IMG/VR virus record: IMGVR_UViG_3300033148_001467
Location: 1-45,970 of that record
DNA from: a virus
Direction: 5' to 3' (one strand)
Length of the DNA stretch: 45,970 nt
The notes beneath the pieces were generated by a model that searched no databases, had not been told where the DNA came from, and saw only the letters and a program-made list of their open reading frames with translations. The translations under genes and the position numbers were made by a program. Numbering within the stretch: position 1 is the stretch's first letter; each line of letters starts with the position of its first letter. Shown here piece after piece: positions 14,265 to 23,288 of this stretch.

Positions 14265-17108
14265 ATGGCCCTAGTATCACCTGGCGTTCAAGTCACTGTA
14301 ACCGATGAGAGCTTTTTCAGTTCTGCGGGACCAGGTACTGTACCCCTAATCCTTATTGCTACAAAGCAAGACAAACTTACACCTGATGGAACAGGTATCG
14401 CAGCAGGAACAACTGCCGCGAACGCAGACAGCTTATTTCTAATCGCTAGTCAGCGTGAACTACTACAGACATTTGGTGATCCAAACTTCAACGAAGTTGG
14501 TGGAACAGCACAAAATGGCTTCCCACTAAACGAATATGGTCTTTTGGCTTCATATTCTTTTCTTGGCGCAGCTAATCGTGCATATGTTGTTCGCGCAGAC
14601 GTTGATCTAGACGAACTTGATCCAACGTCCGTAGCACCAGCAGGAGCAGCACCAGACAATACATACTGGTTAGATACAACAGCTACTAGTACCATTAATG
14701 GTCTATTTTCATGGAGCAGCGCAGGCGCATGGGAGGCGCTAACTAATCTAATAGTGGTTGACACCGAAACCATTACCAATGGTAATGCTGAACCATCAAG
14801 CGGATATCAAAACGGCAACCGAGTTGTCAACTACAGAAGCGACGGCACAATTGTTTATTTCGAACGTGTGGCTGGCGCCTGGTTGATAATAGGTAACCCA
14901 GCACATCGAGCAGCAGGTGGTGGAACTGACTTTCAGTGGGCTCCTCATGCAGGCGAACCTGATAAACAGTCTGACGATTCAACTGCACTAGCCACAGGTG
15001 ACTTGTGGTTGAAGACATCTACGCCAAACGGTGGTCTAGACCTCTCAATAAGTCATTATGACTCTAGTTTAGGACAATCTGTTACTGACACTGTATCATC
15101 TATTGAAGATACTCATGCAGGTTACTATGCACTAACAGGGGTTTCTTCAAATAATATTGCTGCTGGTACAATAGTTGGATTTATTGATAGTCAAGATTCA
15201 TACGATACGACTGTTCCAGGTGGCCCTTCAACGAATAGGCCACTAAGTCCACAGATACTTTCTGAGGCAGATATTTCATTACAAATGCACAACGGCGCAG
15301 CAACAACAGTATTCACAGGTTCAACAGCAGTTGCAGGCGTAATCACTGATGATACGACAACTGTGTTTACACTTAATGGCACAGCAACAACTACATTTGG
15401 CACAGCAGTAACAGCAGTTATGACGGGCATTGACGAAGTTATTATCGCACTCAACCTTGATCCAGCATTAACAAGCAATTCAGTAGTTGCTACTAAAAGT
15501 GCAACAGATCAAGTAATATTAACTGCAACAGATGGTCGTGACATTGTTATTACAGCCGCTAGTACATCTGTTATAGGTGAACTGTATATTATTAACGGCA
15601 CGACATCTAACTTCAGAACTATAGCAGAAGCTATAACTGATAATTTAGTAGATACATATAACGTACAAAGCACAGCACCAACTGGTACTACAGTAGCAGG
15701 CACATATTGGTATGATCCAAGCTTCATTGTTGACATTCTAGTTAACGGTGGCAATGCTGTATGGAATGAAGTTGCTGGCACAATTTATGTCCAGTCCGAC
15801 GAGCCGACTGTGACCATAGACAGTGTTTGGGTTGAAACCGACCAAGTTAACGATTATCCAGTTATCTATCGTAATAATGTTGCTGTAGATGCATGGGTAC
15901 TAGTAGATAATACTGACCAAACAACATCAGCAGGTATTGTATTTGCTGATGCGCGAGTGAATTCCGCACAGAGTAACGCGGATCTTGACCTTGACGCTCC
16001 AGATCCGCGTTTATATCCAGGTGGCACATTGCTATTTAATACACGCTACAGTGGACGCAATGTTAAGATTTGGACAGAAAATGCAACAGCACTAACGTCA
16101 GCGCCAACCGTACTGGTTGATCGTTGGGTTAGCTCAAGTGGCAACAACCAAGATGGTAGCTTGATTACAGGACAACGTGCGCAGAAAGCAGTAGTTACAC
16201 AAGCACTTGCTGCGGTACTAGTTGGTAATGAAGAAATTCGTGACGATACAATTTTCTTCAATCTAATTGCTGTTCCTGGCTACGAAGAACTTATTGATGA
16301 AATGGTTGCACTAAACGTTGACCGTAAAGAGCAAGCTTTTGTTCTTGGTGATTCCCCATTCAACTTGTCAAACAGTACAACTGCTTTGCAAGCATGGGCT
16401 TCTAACTCTGCTAACGCAGCAGGCAACGGCGAAGATGGTCTAGTAACAGCAGATAGCTACTTGGGTGTTTACTACCCATCTGGTCTATCTACTAATACAG
16501 ATGGTAGTGAAGTAGTTGTTCCATCAAGTCACATGATGCTTCGTGTGATGGCGCAGAATGACAACGTTGCTTACCCTTGGTACGCACCAGCAGGCTTCAC
16601 ACGCGGCACAGTAACTAATGCATCAGCAGTTGGCTACTTGGATTCAAACGATGAGTTTGTTCCAGTATCACTAACACAAGGACAACGTGATGTTCTACAG
16701 CAGAACAACGTTAATCCAATTGCAAACATTCCAAACAGAGGACTGGTTGCATTTGGTCAGAAGACAAGACAGGCTACTTCGTCTGCTCTAGATCGTATTA
16801 ATGTTGCTCGCCTCGTGAACTATGTTCGTTATCAAGCAGACCAGTTGGCACAGCCATTCTTGTTTGAGCCTAACGACACAGTAACACGCGGCGCTGTGAA
16901 AGATGCGTTTGACGCATTCCTAGCAGAGCTAGTAACGCTACGTGGCTTGAATGACTTCCTAGTAGTTGTGGACGAGAGCAATAACACTCCTGCTCGCATC
17001 GACGCTAACGAACTATGGATTGATATTGCTATCCAGCCAATCAAGTCTGTAGAGTTCATCTTTATCCCAATTCGTATCCAGAACACAGGCGACGATTTGA
17101 ACTTATAA
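14265..17108 (+). CDS. 18: tail sheath protein, gp18-like, enlarged
   Basis: The N-terminus ALVSPGVQVTVTDESFF and the C-terminal region (residues ~620-947: RAQKAVVTQALAAVLVGNEEIRDD, GVYYPSG, APAGFTRG, NDTVTRGAVKDAFDAFLAEL, and FIFIPIRIQNTGDDLNL) match contractile tail sheath subunits. Contraction of the sheath drives the tube through the host envelope. At 947 residues it is far longer than T4 gp18 (659); the extra length is a Thr/Ala/Asp-rich, beta-repeat middle (about residues 120-600) that probably forms surface-exposed domains. It is followed by a strong terminator at 17130. Confidence 0.88.
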   Translation: MALVSPGVQVTVTDESFFSSAGPGTVPLILIATKQDKLTPDGTGIAAGTTAANADSLFLIASQRELLQTFGDPNFNEVGGTAQNGFPLNEYGLLASYSFLGAANRAYVVRADVDLDELDPTSVAPAGAAPDNTYWLDTTATSTINGLFSWSSAGAWEALTNLIVVDTETITNGNAEPSSGYQNGNRVVNYRSDGTIVYFERVAGAWLIIGNPAHRAAGGGTDFQWAPHAGEPDKQSDDSTALATGDLWLKTSTPNGGLDLSISHYDSSLGQSVTDTVSSIEDTHAGYYALTGVSSNNIAAGTIVGFIDSQDSYDTTVPGGPSTNRPLSPQILSEADISLQMHNGAATTVFTGSTAVAGVITDDTTTVFTLNGTATTTFGTAVTAVMTGIDEVIIALNLDPALTSNSVVATKSATDQVILTATDGRDIVITAASTSVIGELYIINGTTSNFRTIAEAITDNLVDTYNVQSTAPTGTTVAGTYWYDPSFIVDILVNGGNAVWNEVAGTIYVQSDEPTVTIDSVWVETDQVNDYPVIYRNNVAVDAWVLVDNTDQTTSAGIVFADARVNSAQSNADLDLDAPDPRLYPGGTLLFNTRYSGRNVKIWTENATALTSAPTVLVDRWVSSSGNNQDGSLITGQRAQKAVVTQALAAVLVGNEEIRDDTIFFNLIAVPGYEELIDEMVALNVDRKEQAFVLGDSPFNLSNSTTALQAWASNSANAAGNGEDGLVTADSYLGVYYPSGLSTNTDGSEVVVPSSHMMLRVMAQNDNVAYPWYAPAGFTRGTVTNASAVGYLDSNDEFVPVSLTQGQRDVLQQNNVNPIANIPNRGLVAFGQKTRQATSSALDRINVARLVNYVRYQADQLAQPFLFEPNDTVTRGAVKDAFDAFLAELVTLRGLNDFLVVVDESNNTPARIDANELWIDIAIQPIKSVEFIFIPIRIQNTGDDLNL

Positions 17109-17129
17109 GAAGGACCCACAAACAAGAAA

Positions 17130-17156
17130 ATACCCCGCTCGTCGGGGTATTTTTTT
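17130..17156 (+). terminator. intrinsic terminator after tail sheath
   Basis: ATACCCCG (17130-17137) pairs with CGGGGTAT (17143-17150), loop CTCGT, followed by a run of T. Confidence 0.9.
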
Positions 17157-17184
17157 AGGGTCAGGAAAATTATTTTCGAAATTT

Positions 17185-17192
17185 GATAAATA
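17185..17192 (+). promoter_or_regulatory. late-type promoter GATAAATA for tail tube
   Basis: GATAAATA 37 nt before the tube ATG at 17230, just after the sheath terminator, so the abundant tube protein has its own late transcript. Confidence 0.6.
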
Positions 17193-17229
17193 AGTGTGTA
17201 TTAGAACTGTTCACAGGAGAACATTATAA

Positions 17230-17850
17230 ATGGCAGATTTAAGTAAATTTGGTATTCCATTAGACGGCAACAAGCTGGGTATGCTTCAACCAAAGCTATC
17301 CTATCGCTTTCGTATTCTGTTTAGCAACTTTGGAACCAACGACAATCTACGCGAACTAACAGCAAACGTTGTATCTGTTACACGCCCTAACATTACGTAT
17401 ACTGAGGTTCCAGTACACTCATATAACTCTATTGCATACGCAATGGGCAAGCATGAGTGGCAACCAATCGACGTTACAGTAAGGGATGACATTACAAATG
17501 CTGTAACTTCCGCCGTTAGTTCACAGGTTCAGCGCCAGCTAAACCACTTTGAGCAAATCGGCCCAGTTGCAGGAACAAACTATAAGTTCAGTATGCAAAT
17601 TCAAACACTTGATGGAACGAATGCAGAAGAACTTGAGAGTTGGCAGCTAGATGGTTGTTTCTTAACAAACGTTGTAAACAACGAATTTAACTATGAAAGC
17701 GGCGGCGAGTTCATGCGTATTCAAATGACAGTACGTTATGACAATGCCACACTTCTAAGCGGACCAAACGATAACGACGGCACAACAGTTGGTGGCGATC
17801 CGTTCCCTAACATTCTTGATGGGTTTACGGGCGGCACGAGCGTTGGCTAA
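17230..17850 (+). CDS. 19: tail tube protein, gp19-like
   Basis: 206 residues. GMLQPKLSYRFRILFSNFG at residues 16-34, VVSVTRPNITYTEVPVHSYNS and ISYAMGKHEW-type strands, then SWQLDGCFLTNVVNNEFNYESG, fit the T4 gp19 fold (163 residues in T4) that stacks as hexamers to form the inner tail tube. GGAG ribosome site at 17216. It shares the LQPxLxYRxR opening with the paralogue at 34812. Position directly after the sheath is as in T4. Confidence 0.85.
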   Translation: MADLSKFGIPLDGNKLGMLQPKLSYRFRILFSNFGTNDNLRELTANVVSVTRPNITYTEVPVHSYNSIAYAMGKHEWQPIDVTVRDDITNAVTSAVSSQVQRQLNHFEQIGPVAGTNYKFSMQIQTLDGTNAEELESWQLDGCFLTNVVNNEFNYESGGEFMRIQMTVRYDNATLLSGPNDNDGTTVGGDPFPNILDGFTGGTSVG

Positions 17851-17866
17851 CTAGTAGGACACTAAC

Positions 17867-19165
17867 TTGGCTAAGAGTTTCGAAGGAATTTTTGGCGGCA
17901 TATTCGACCAAAACGTGCATATGCGCGATTCTCGACATGCCGCCAATGCTTATGGGTTCAATAAAACGAATCTTGTTAATGGAACGCCTCGACACAAGTT
18001 TGAGTTTTTTGTAAAATTCAATTTCAATGAAGCAGACCCTGCTGTAAGAAATTTCGTACAAGCGTTCTTGAATAATGTAGACCAAGACATTGTTACTCAG
18101 ATGGTAAAAAGCGTAACGATGCCTTCGATGACGATTGATACTGAAATTTTAAACCAGTACAACAAGAAGCGCATTTCACAAAAGCGCATTAATTATACAC
18201 CCATAGCCATGACTTTCCACGACTCTGTGGAAGGTCGAATGTTGCGCCTGTGGGAAATGTACTATGAATACTACTTCAAAGACGGCGTTGCAAATGAGAA
18301 GCTAGACTTGGGACAAAGCACTGGCGCAGGTAACACAATACTTGGAACATTTCTAGAAACATTTCTTAATGCATTCAATGGAACAGCAGCACCAGAACAT
18401 CGCAGAGATCAGTACTTAGATGATACGATCACAGAGGCTTTTGCTGATAATTATGGTTACAATCTGAAGCGAGTAGGCAACTCCAAATATTTAATAGAGA
18501 GCATGGATGTATTTCAAGTTCATGGTGGTAAGTTTTCTCGCACACGCATTATACACCCTCGTGTTTCTACATTTCAACATGATACATTAGACTATGAAGA
18601 TAGTAGTGGCTTAGTTGAAATGCGATTTGAATTCGAGCATGAAGGCGTAATTTATGCAAACATCAATGAGCAACTTGACCAGAATGAACTAGAACGATTT
18701 AGATATGGAGATTTCCATGAACTCTCAAATCTTATTACAATACGTTCACCAATTTCTGGACGAAACTTAACAAACGCTGCGCTTGCACAATTTCCAAATG
18801 TAACAACATGCGGGCCAGGCGCTGTTGTAGATTCAATGGGAATGGCAAGTGGAAACTGGTTATCATCTCGTTTCGGCCAAACTGTTAGCTCAGTTGTTGG
18901 ACAACAGAACCTACAAAGATTAACTGGTGGTGTCAGTGATATTTTCGCATCAATCCCAGGCGCAATTGGATCAGTAGCGGCAACCAGTATTTTTGGTGGC
19001 ACAGTAAGCTTCAATCCTGATCCAATTAACTTACTTAAAACAACAGCAAATAACATTGGACGCGGTGCTGTGAATAGAACAAAAAATAGATTTGCTTCAG
19101 GCGTGGGTGCCGTTGCAACGGCAGGCTTAAACTCAGTTGTAACAGGCATAACAGGCGGTGGATAA
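17867..19165 (+). CDS. tube-fold baseplate protein (gp48/gp54-like)
   Basis: 432 residues, starting at TTG (17867) with GTAGGA upstream. Residues ~40-290 have a tail-tube-like pattern: KFEFFVKFNFN, VKSVTMPSMTIDTEILNQYNKKR, INYTPIAMTFHDSVEGRMLRLWEMYYEYYF. The C-terminal ~120 residues are glycine/alanine-rich and hydrophobic, possibly a membrane- or tube-associated tail. In T4, gp48 and gp54 cap the baseplate with a tube-like ring that starts tube assembly; position after gp18/gp19 and fold support such a role, but the exact homologue is uncertain. Confidence 0.6.
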   Translation: MAKSFEGIFGGIFDQNVHMRDSRHAANAYGFNKTNLVNGTPRHKFEFFVKFNFNEADPAVRNFVQAFLNNVDQDIVTQMVKSVTMPSMTIDTEILNQYNKKRISQKRINYTPIAMTFHDSVEGRMLRLWEMYYEYYFKDGVANEKLDLGQSTGAGNTILGTFLETFLNAFNGTAAPEHRRDQYLDDTITEAFADNYGYNLKRVGNSKYLIESMDVFQVHGGKFSRTRIIHPRVSTFQHDTLDYEDSSGLVEMRFEFEHEGVIYANINEQLDQNELERFRYGDFHELSNLITIRSPISGRNLTNAALAQFPNVTTCGPGAVVDSMGMASGNWLSSRFGQTVSSVVGQQNLQRLTGGVSDIFASIPGAIGSVAATSIFGGTVSFNPDPINLLKTTANNIGRGAVNRTKNRFASGVGAVATAGLNSVVTGITGGG

Positions 19166-19617
19166 TGGCTGCAAATAGAATCTCAACAAACCTCGTTAGA
19201 TACTTGGGTGCTGATGTTGCTGCAAGACAGAACAATGGCAAACTAGTAAATGTAGTAAAAGATGGACAAGGAAGTGAAATAGTACGCCCCGCTGATGTAC
19301 AGCGAACATTCGATACTAACTTGGTATCTGCCTCAATTAATATCGCAGAGTTCGATGCTGCACAAGGTTATCTACAGCAACGTGGCGCAGAACCACTTGC
19401 TGCAAAAGCAATGGCAGTTGTCATGGTAGATGCTGCTAGAGCGCAAGGAGTTAGCGTTATGTCTTTGCTGGAAGGATCAAACACAGCAACACTATCACTA
19501 CTTGAAGCAAACACATACAAATTCATCAATCAACTGCGAGATGGGACAAGTCAGCTTGCAGCATCAAAGGGAGTAGATAATAGAACTAGCGTAAGGTCAC
19601 GTTATCTATTAGCATAA
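19165..19617 (+). CDS. hypothetical virion-cluster protein, 150 aa
   Basis: Alanine-rich, helical protein (FDAAQGYLQQRGAEPLAAKAMAVVMVDAARAQGVSVMSLLEG) with no Cys. It is joined by TAATG overlaps to the tube-fold protein upstream and to the gp4-like gene downstream, so it is very probably a tail or head assembly component. No family was recognised. Confidence 0.62.
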   Translation: MAANRISTNLVRYLGADVAARQNNGKLVNVVKDGQGSEIVRPADVQRTFDTNLVSASINIAEFDAAQGYLQQRGAEPLAAKAMAVVMVDAARAQGVSVMSLLEGSNTATLSLLEANTYKFINQLRDGTSQLAASKGVDNRTSVRSRYLLA

Positions 19618-20060
19618 TGGCTAGACGAAAGAAGTACGCAAGCGATACTTACACTCCAAACAATCCAGACAAGTATGCGGGCCCAAATCTCCCGCGATAC
19701 CGAAGTAGTTGGGAACTCACACTTTTTCGTTTGGCTGATAACCACCCAAATGTCGTTAGTTGGGTTGCTGAACCTATAAAAATTCCATACATAAATCCAT
19801 TAACCAGAAAATCATCAGTATACATTCCTGATATGTTACTGGTTTACGTAGATAAGCATGGAAATAAGCACCAAGAACTCATTGAAGTAAAACCAGCAAA
19901 AGAATCATCGCTTAGTGAAGCCAAAACAAAAGGCGATAAACTAAGATATGCAGTGAACATGGCGAAATGGCAGGCGGCTGCAAACTTTTGCAAGAAGCAT
20001 GGATTGAAGTTTCGCGTTATCAATGAAAATCAATTATTCGGCAAGAAAAAGAAGAAATAA
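19617..20060 (+). CDS. 4: head completion nuclease, gp4-like
   Basis: 147 residues, close to T4 gp4 (150). The pattern YRSSWELTLFRLADNHPNVVSWVAEPIKIPY...YIPDMLLVY......LIEVKPAKE is that of TnsA/restriction-endonuclease-like folds: Glu in SSWE, Asp in IPDML and ExK in EVKP form the putative PD-(D/E)xK site. gp4 acts on packaged heads before tail joining. The basic tail ends in KKKKK. TAATG coupling upstream. Confidence 0.82.
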   Translation: MARRKKYASDTYTPNNPDKYAGPNLPRYRSSWELTLFRLADNHPNVVSWVAEPIKIPYINPLTRKSSVYIPDMLLVYVDKHGNKHQELIEVKPAKESSLSEAKTKGDKLRYAVNMAKWQAAANFCKKHGLKFRVINENQLFGKKKKK

Positions 20061-20090
20061 TCAAAACTGATATAATGCATTCCATTAAGT

Positions 20091-20098
20091 GATAAATA
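20091..20098 (+). promoter_or_regulatory. late-type promoter GATAAATA
   Basis: GATAAATA 22 nt before the ATG at 20121; TGGAGA ribosome site between. Confidence 0.6.
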
Positions 20099-20120
20099 CA
20101 CGTATAATGGAGATCAACGC

Positions 20121-20624
20121 ATGACTAAGAGTTTAGAAGAAACATTCAATCTGCCACCAATCAAAGAAGTGCTAAAGGTAGAAGTAAAAGAAATTGAAGT
20201 TAACCCTGTAGTTGAGGTCAGCACAGAAGACGAGACTACACAGATTATCAAAGCACTGACTGTTGCTGAAAAGATAGACCATGCCCTAACGAGAGTAGAT
20301 GATCTTGATAACAATGATAGTGAGATGGATGACATTGCCAAAGAGGCGCTTGAAGCATACGCAGAACTAAAAGACTTAGCCATGAATATGTCGGATGCGC
20401 ATAGTGGTCGCATGATGGAAGTGGCTGCGTCTATGCTAAAGACTTCCTTGGATGCCAAAGAAGCTAAAATCAATCGAAAACTCAAAACAATCGACCTACA
20501 GTTGAAGAAAATGCGCATGGATCGTCTGGCGGGTGCTAACATGAATGACCCAATAAGCGAAGATGGCGTGGAATTTGACCGCAACGAACTATTAAGACAC
20601 TTGCACATCACGAAGGAAGAATAA
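20121..20624 (+). CDS. 16: terminase small subunit, gp16-like
   Basis: 167 residues, near T4 gp16 (164). It has an acidic, valine-rich N-terminus, then a long helical segment ALEAYAELKDLAMNMSDAHSGRMMEVAASMLKTSLDAKEAK with NxxDxxxxRxxEVxAxMxK as in gp16, and a charged C-terminus. gp16 assembles into rings, stimulates gp17 ATPase and recognises DNA for packaging. The context, two genes before the large terminase, supports it. Confidence 0.75.
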   Translation: MTKSLEETFNLPPIKEVLKVEVKEIEVNPVVEVSTEDETTQIIKALTVAEKIDHALTRVDDLDNNDSEMDDIAKEALEAYAELKDLAMNMSDAHSGRMMEVAASMLKTSLDAKEAKINRKLKTIDLQLKKMRMDRLAGANMNDPISEDGVEFDRNELLRHLHITKEE

Positions 20625-20646
20625 GGCTCTTTTATTTCTAGTATTT

Positions 20647-20654
20647 GATAAATA
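20647..20654 (+). promoter_or_regulatory. late-type promoter GATAAATA
   Basis: GATAAATA 29 nt before the ATG at 20684. Confidence 0.6.
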
Positions 20655-20683
20655 CTACAAAATGAACAGAGGAATTTTTCCGA

Positions 20684-21310
20684 ATGACAAACGCATATAA
20701 AGACTATTACTTGGTAGAATCCGCGAAAGAGTATACTTATCGCATTAAGTTTGCTGTAAATGAGTTGGGCGCAGACCAGAAAGACGCATTGGAAAATGCA
20801 CTGGCTAAATTTGACCTTCATTCAATTGGTAAATTTACTGAATCTCCAATTCAGCAGTCACCACTTGACTTTCCAAATGTACGTAATGCTAAGGTATTTA
20901 CAGCAGAAATTGTACTTGGCTATCCAGTAACAGTTGACGAGCTACGAGTATTCATCTCTGATAAAGTAGCAATCAGCCAACAAGAAATTGCTGTATATAA
21001 CTCATATGATCCGCGTGATGCATACAACATTGAAAAAATGGCAATCACAGCAGGCAAAGATGACGCATATGAAACTGCACTAGGTAACGAATATCCAGCA
21101 GACGAAAAGCCAGCGTACGGTAAAGAATATAACGAAAACTTCCTTAAAGAACTGTCCGATGCAAAGAAAGAGCGTCCAGTAGTTGAAGTTGAAAATCCTC
21201 TCATGTCAAAAACAGCAGTAGACAATACAAGTGTTGCTACACCAGATGTTGGCGAACAGGGTGGATGGTCAGTAATGGGTGGAGACACTACAGATGGGCC
21301 GCAAAAATAA
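20684..21310 (+). CDS. conserved marine T4-like hypothetical protein, 208 aa
   Basis: Opens MTNAYKDYYLVESAKEYTYRIKFAVNELG; PIQQSPLDFPNVRNAKVFTAEIVLGYPVT follows. This layout resembles an unassigned protein near the terminase genes of cyanophages and pelagiphages (recalled, not searched). An N-terminal globular alpha/beta domain (~1-110) is followed by a disordered acidic tail. Its 3' end overlaps the next gene by 17 nt. A structural or packaging role is inferred from position. Confidence 0.62.
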   Translation: MTNAYKDYYLVESAKEYTYRIKFAVNELGADQKDALENALAKFDLHSIGKFTESPIQQSPLDFPNVRNAKVFTAEIVLGYPVTVDELRVFISDKVAISQQEIAVYNSYDPRDAYNIEKMAITAGKDDAYETALGNEYPADEKPAYGKEYNENFLKELSDAKKERPVVEVENPLMSKTAVDNTSVATPDVGEQGGWSVMGGDTTDGPQK

Positions 21311-23228
21311 GCCTTACTCTGATAAGAGTGCGCCTTATGCAACAATGGCAAGTAAGCCAGATGATTACTTGTACAAGAAAGGCAAAAAGCAGAAGCTAGT
21401 TGGTTCTGCTGATAACTCACCTGAAGATGGTGAAGAAGAATTAGAAGAAAGTGGTTACCGTTACGAACGAGATGAAGAAATTGAATTCGATGGTAACAAC
21501 AGTAAAATTTGGCATTACTTAATTACGCCAGATGGTGAACGATTCACAATAGATCACTCACCATATCAGGAGATAAGCCCTGAAGAATTTGATAAGTACG
21601 TGGAGGAGTTTCGTAGAAGCTCACTTAAGGAAACGAATATGACAGATGAACTAAACGAATTGCGTAAAGCAGCAGGACTCCCAATCGTAGAAGATTGTGA
21701 CAAATCTGACGATGCAGAGAAGAATGATGACGGCGAATGCAGTCCATTTACTCATGCAGATGAAAATGTTGAAATGGTACGCGAATATGATGAAGAATTC
21801 GAACCAGCAACAAATATGTGTCCCGATTGCGAAGGCAGCGGCCAAGTACATGCTGGTGGCGATGAACAAGGACTGTGGGATTGCGACCGCTGTAATGGCG
21901 AAGGTGAAATTTTCGAAGGCGAAGTAGAAGAAGATTTTCTAGCACCACCACAAGATGTTGAAGACACATATGATACAGGTGAAGGCGATTATCCAGATGA
22001 TTATGATGAAACTAATCTACAAGCATTTGATCGTGATATGTCAGACAGCGAACCATTTAGTGATGATTACCCAATTGATGAAGCAACGTACACGCGCCAA
22101 GATTTTCGTATGGTAGCAGATACACTTCAGAACATCGGCGACCCATTTATTCGCCAACAACAAGCAGAAGAATATGCTGCAAAATTCGCAGCATCAAATC
22201 CACGCTTTAACAAGGAATTATTTATGAATGCAGCAGGCGTTACTTACATAGAAGAAGGCCCAGGCGATGATGAATTTGCACACGATGATGATGCAATGGT
22301 TGATGTTGGTGATGAAGATTATGATTCTGGTGAAGACCTATCTGATTTTGGTGGCGAGTATTATGGCGATAGCCAGTACTACGAAACAATTGAAATGAAC
22401 GAATTGCGTAAAGCAGCAGGCCTAGCGCAAGTCAACGAAGAATCTAAGACTAAAGGCTTCTTTGGTAACATTAAGCCACAAGAAGTTTGGTGGGAAAATG
22501 ATCCAGAAGACTTGATGGACTACTATTACTGGCGTAAAAGCCAAATATCCCCAACAGCGGGATCTAGTGCGTTTGCTAGAAACTGGAATAAGATTGTTAC
22601 AAATCTATCCAAGAAAAATCCACCACCAGAGGGATGGGTAAATCCAGTTCCAAGACCAGAACCAGAAGAAATGACTTGTCCTGCTTGTCAAGGTCGTGGT
22701 TCAAACTACGAAAAAGATGAAGTATGTTACAAGTGTGACGGCGAAGGCACAATCATTGAATCAACAGAAATGAATGAATCAAATGGCGCAGGGTATGACT
22801 TCATTGACTTTGTTGATGAGCAAGCATATTATGCAGTAGCAGATGAAATTGGTGATCGAGTTATCTTCGGCATGCATAATGAAGTTGGTATTCCTGAAGA
22901 GTACTCAAAGAAAATCGAAAACATGCTACGTAGACAAGGCTTTGAAAAAGGCATCGACTATAATTATACTAGTCGTGGAAACCCAGGTCACCCATCAAAT
23001 CGTGAAGCTGAAGTTGAAGAAGATTTACAGAATGGTTACAATGACAAGAAGTATGCTGATGGAGAAGATTTCTTTCCAAAGGGATCGCATCAATCACCAT
23101 CTGACGATCTAGGCCCAACAGCAAGTGGCTACGGCGACAACGCTATGAAGAATCGTATGCGTAGTAAAGAGACTGATGCAGTCTATGAAAGCATGAAGCA
23201 ATCATATCGCAGGTTTCGCAAGTCTTAA
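21294..23228 (+). CDS. large acidic protein with DnaJ-type zinc motifs, 644 aa
   Basis: ATG at 21294 is preferred (GGAG 9 nt upstream); an in-frame ATG lies at 21279. Very acidic, mostly disordered, with two DnaJ-like double zinc knuckles: CPDCEGSGQ...CDRCNGEG (about residues 181-205) and CPACQGRGS...CYKCDGEG (about 462-485). The motif NELRKAAGL occurs twice (about residues 118 and 372) and matches one in the 24904 protein and the N-terminus of the reverse gene at 38284. DnaJ uses the CxxCxGxG pairs to bind zinc and unfolded protein. Whether this protein is a chaperone, scaffold or virion component is unknown. It ends at a strong terminator. Confidence 0.7.
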   Translation: MGRKNKPYSDKSAPYATMASKPDDYLYKKGKKQKLVGSADNSPEDGEEELEESGYRYERDEEIEFDGNNSKIWHYLITPDGERFTIDHSPYQEISPEEFDKYVEEFRRSSLKETNMTDELNELRKAAGLPIVEDCDKSDDAEKNDDGECSPFTHADENVEMVREYDEEFEPATNMCPDCEGSGQVHAGGDEQGLWDCDRCNGEGEIFEGEVEEDFLAPPQDVEDTYDTGEGDYPDDYDETNLQAFDRDMSDSEPFSDDYPIDEATYTRQDFRMVADTLQNIGDPFIRQQQAEEYAAKFAASNPRFNKELFMNAAGVTYIEEGPGDDEFAHDDDAMVDVGDEDYDSGEDLSDFGGEYYGDSQYYETIEMNELRKAAGLAQVNEESKTKGFFGNIKPQEVWWENDPEDLMDYYYWRKSQISPTAGSSAFARNWNKIVTNLSKKNPPPEGWVNPVPRPEPEEMTCPACQGRGSNYEKDEVCYKCDGEGTIIESTEMNESNGAGYDFIDFVDEQAYYAVADEIGDRVIFGMHNEVGIPEEYSKKIENMLRRQGFEKGIDYNYTSRGNPGHPSNREAEVEEDLQNGYNDKKYADGEDFFPKGSHQSPSDDLGPTASGYGDNAMKNRMRSKETDAVYESMKQSYRRFRKS

Positions 23229-23249
23229 TTCATAAGGAAATGCATAAAA

Positions 23250-23271
23250 ATGGGGCTTCGGCCCCATTTTT
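23250..23271 (+). terminator. intrinsic terminator with UUCG loop
   Basis: ATGGGGC (23250-23256) pairs with GCCCCAT (23261-23267), loop TTCG, T tract to 23271. It lies between the acidic protein and terL. Confidence 0.92.
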
Positions 23272-23275
23272 GTCT

Positions 23276-23283
23276 GCTAAATA
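23276..23283 (+). promoter_or_regulatory. late-type box GCTAAATA directly before terL
   Basis: GCTAAATA ends 5 nt before the terL ATG at 23289, and no Shine-Dalgarno is present, so the transcript would start at or near the ATG (leaderless). Confidence 0.5.
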
Positions 23284-23288
23284 CTCAT

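Noticed and set aside
18652-19149. Reverse-strand open frame of 165 codons opposite the tube-fold protein
   Set aside because: It is a shadow of codon bias in the forward gene; no start signal, and the region lies in a continuous late forward operon.
20114-20821. Reverse-strand open frame of 235 codons across the small terminase gene
   Set aside because: It covers two forward genes and their late-type promoters, and its product is Ser/Leu/Ile-rich with no domain; a shadow frame.
23250-23288. N-terminal extension of the large terminase from an ATG at 23250
   Set aside because: This ATG is the first base of a strong intrinsic terminator stem (ATGGGGC-TTCG-GCCCCAT), so a transcript reading it would usually end; the ATG at 23289 directly follows a late-type box and begins a typical terminase N-terminus.
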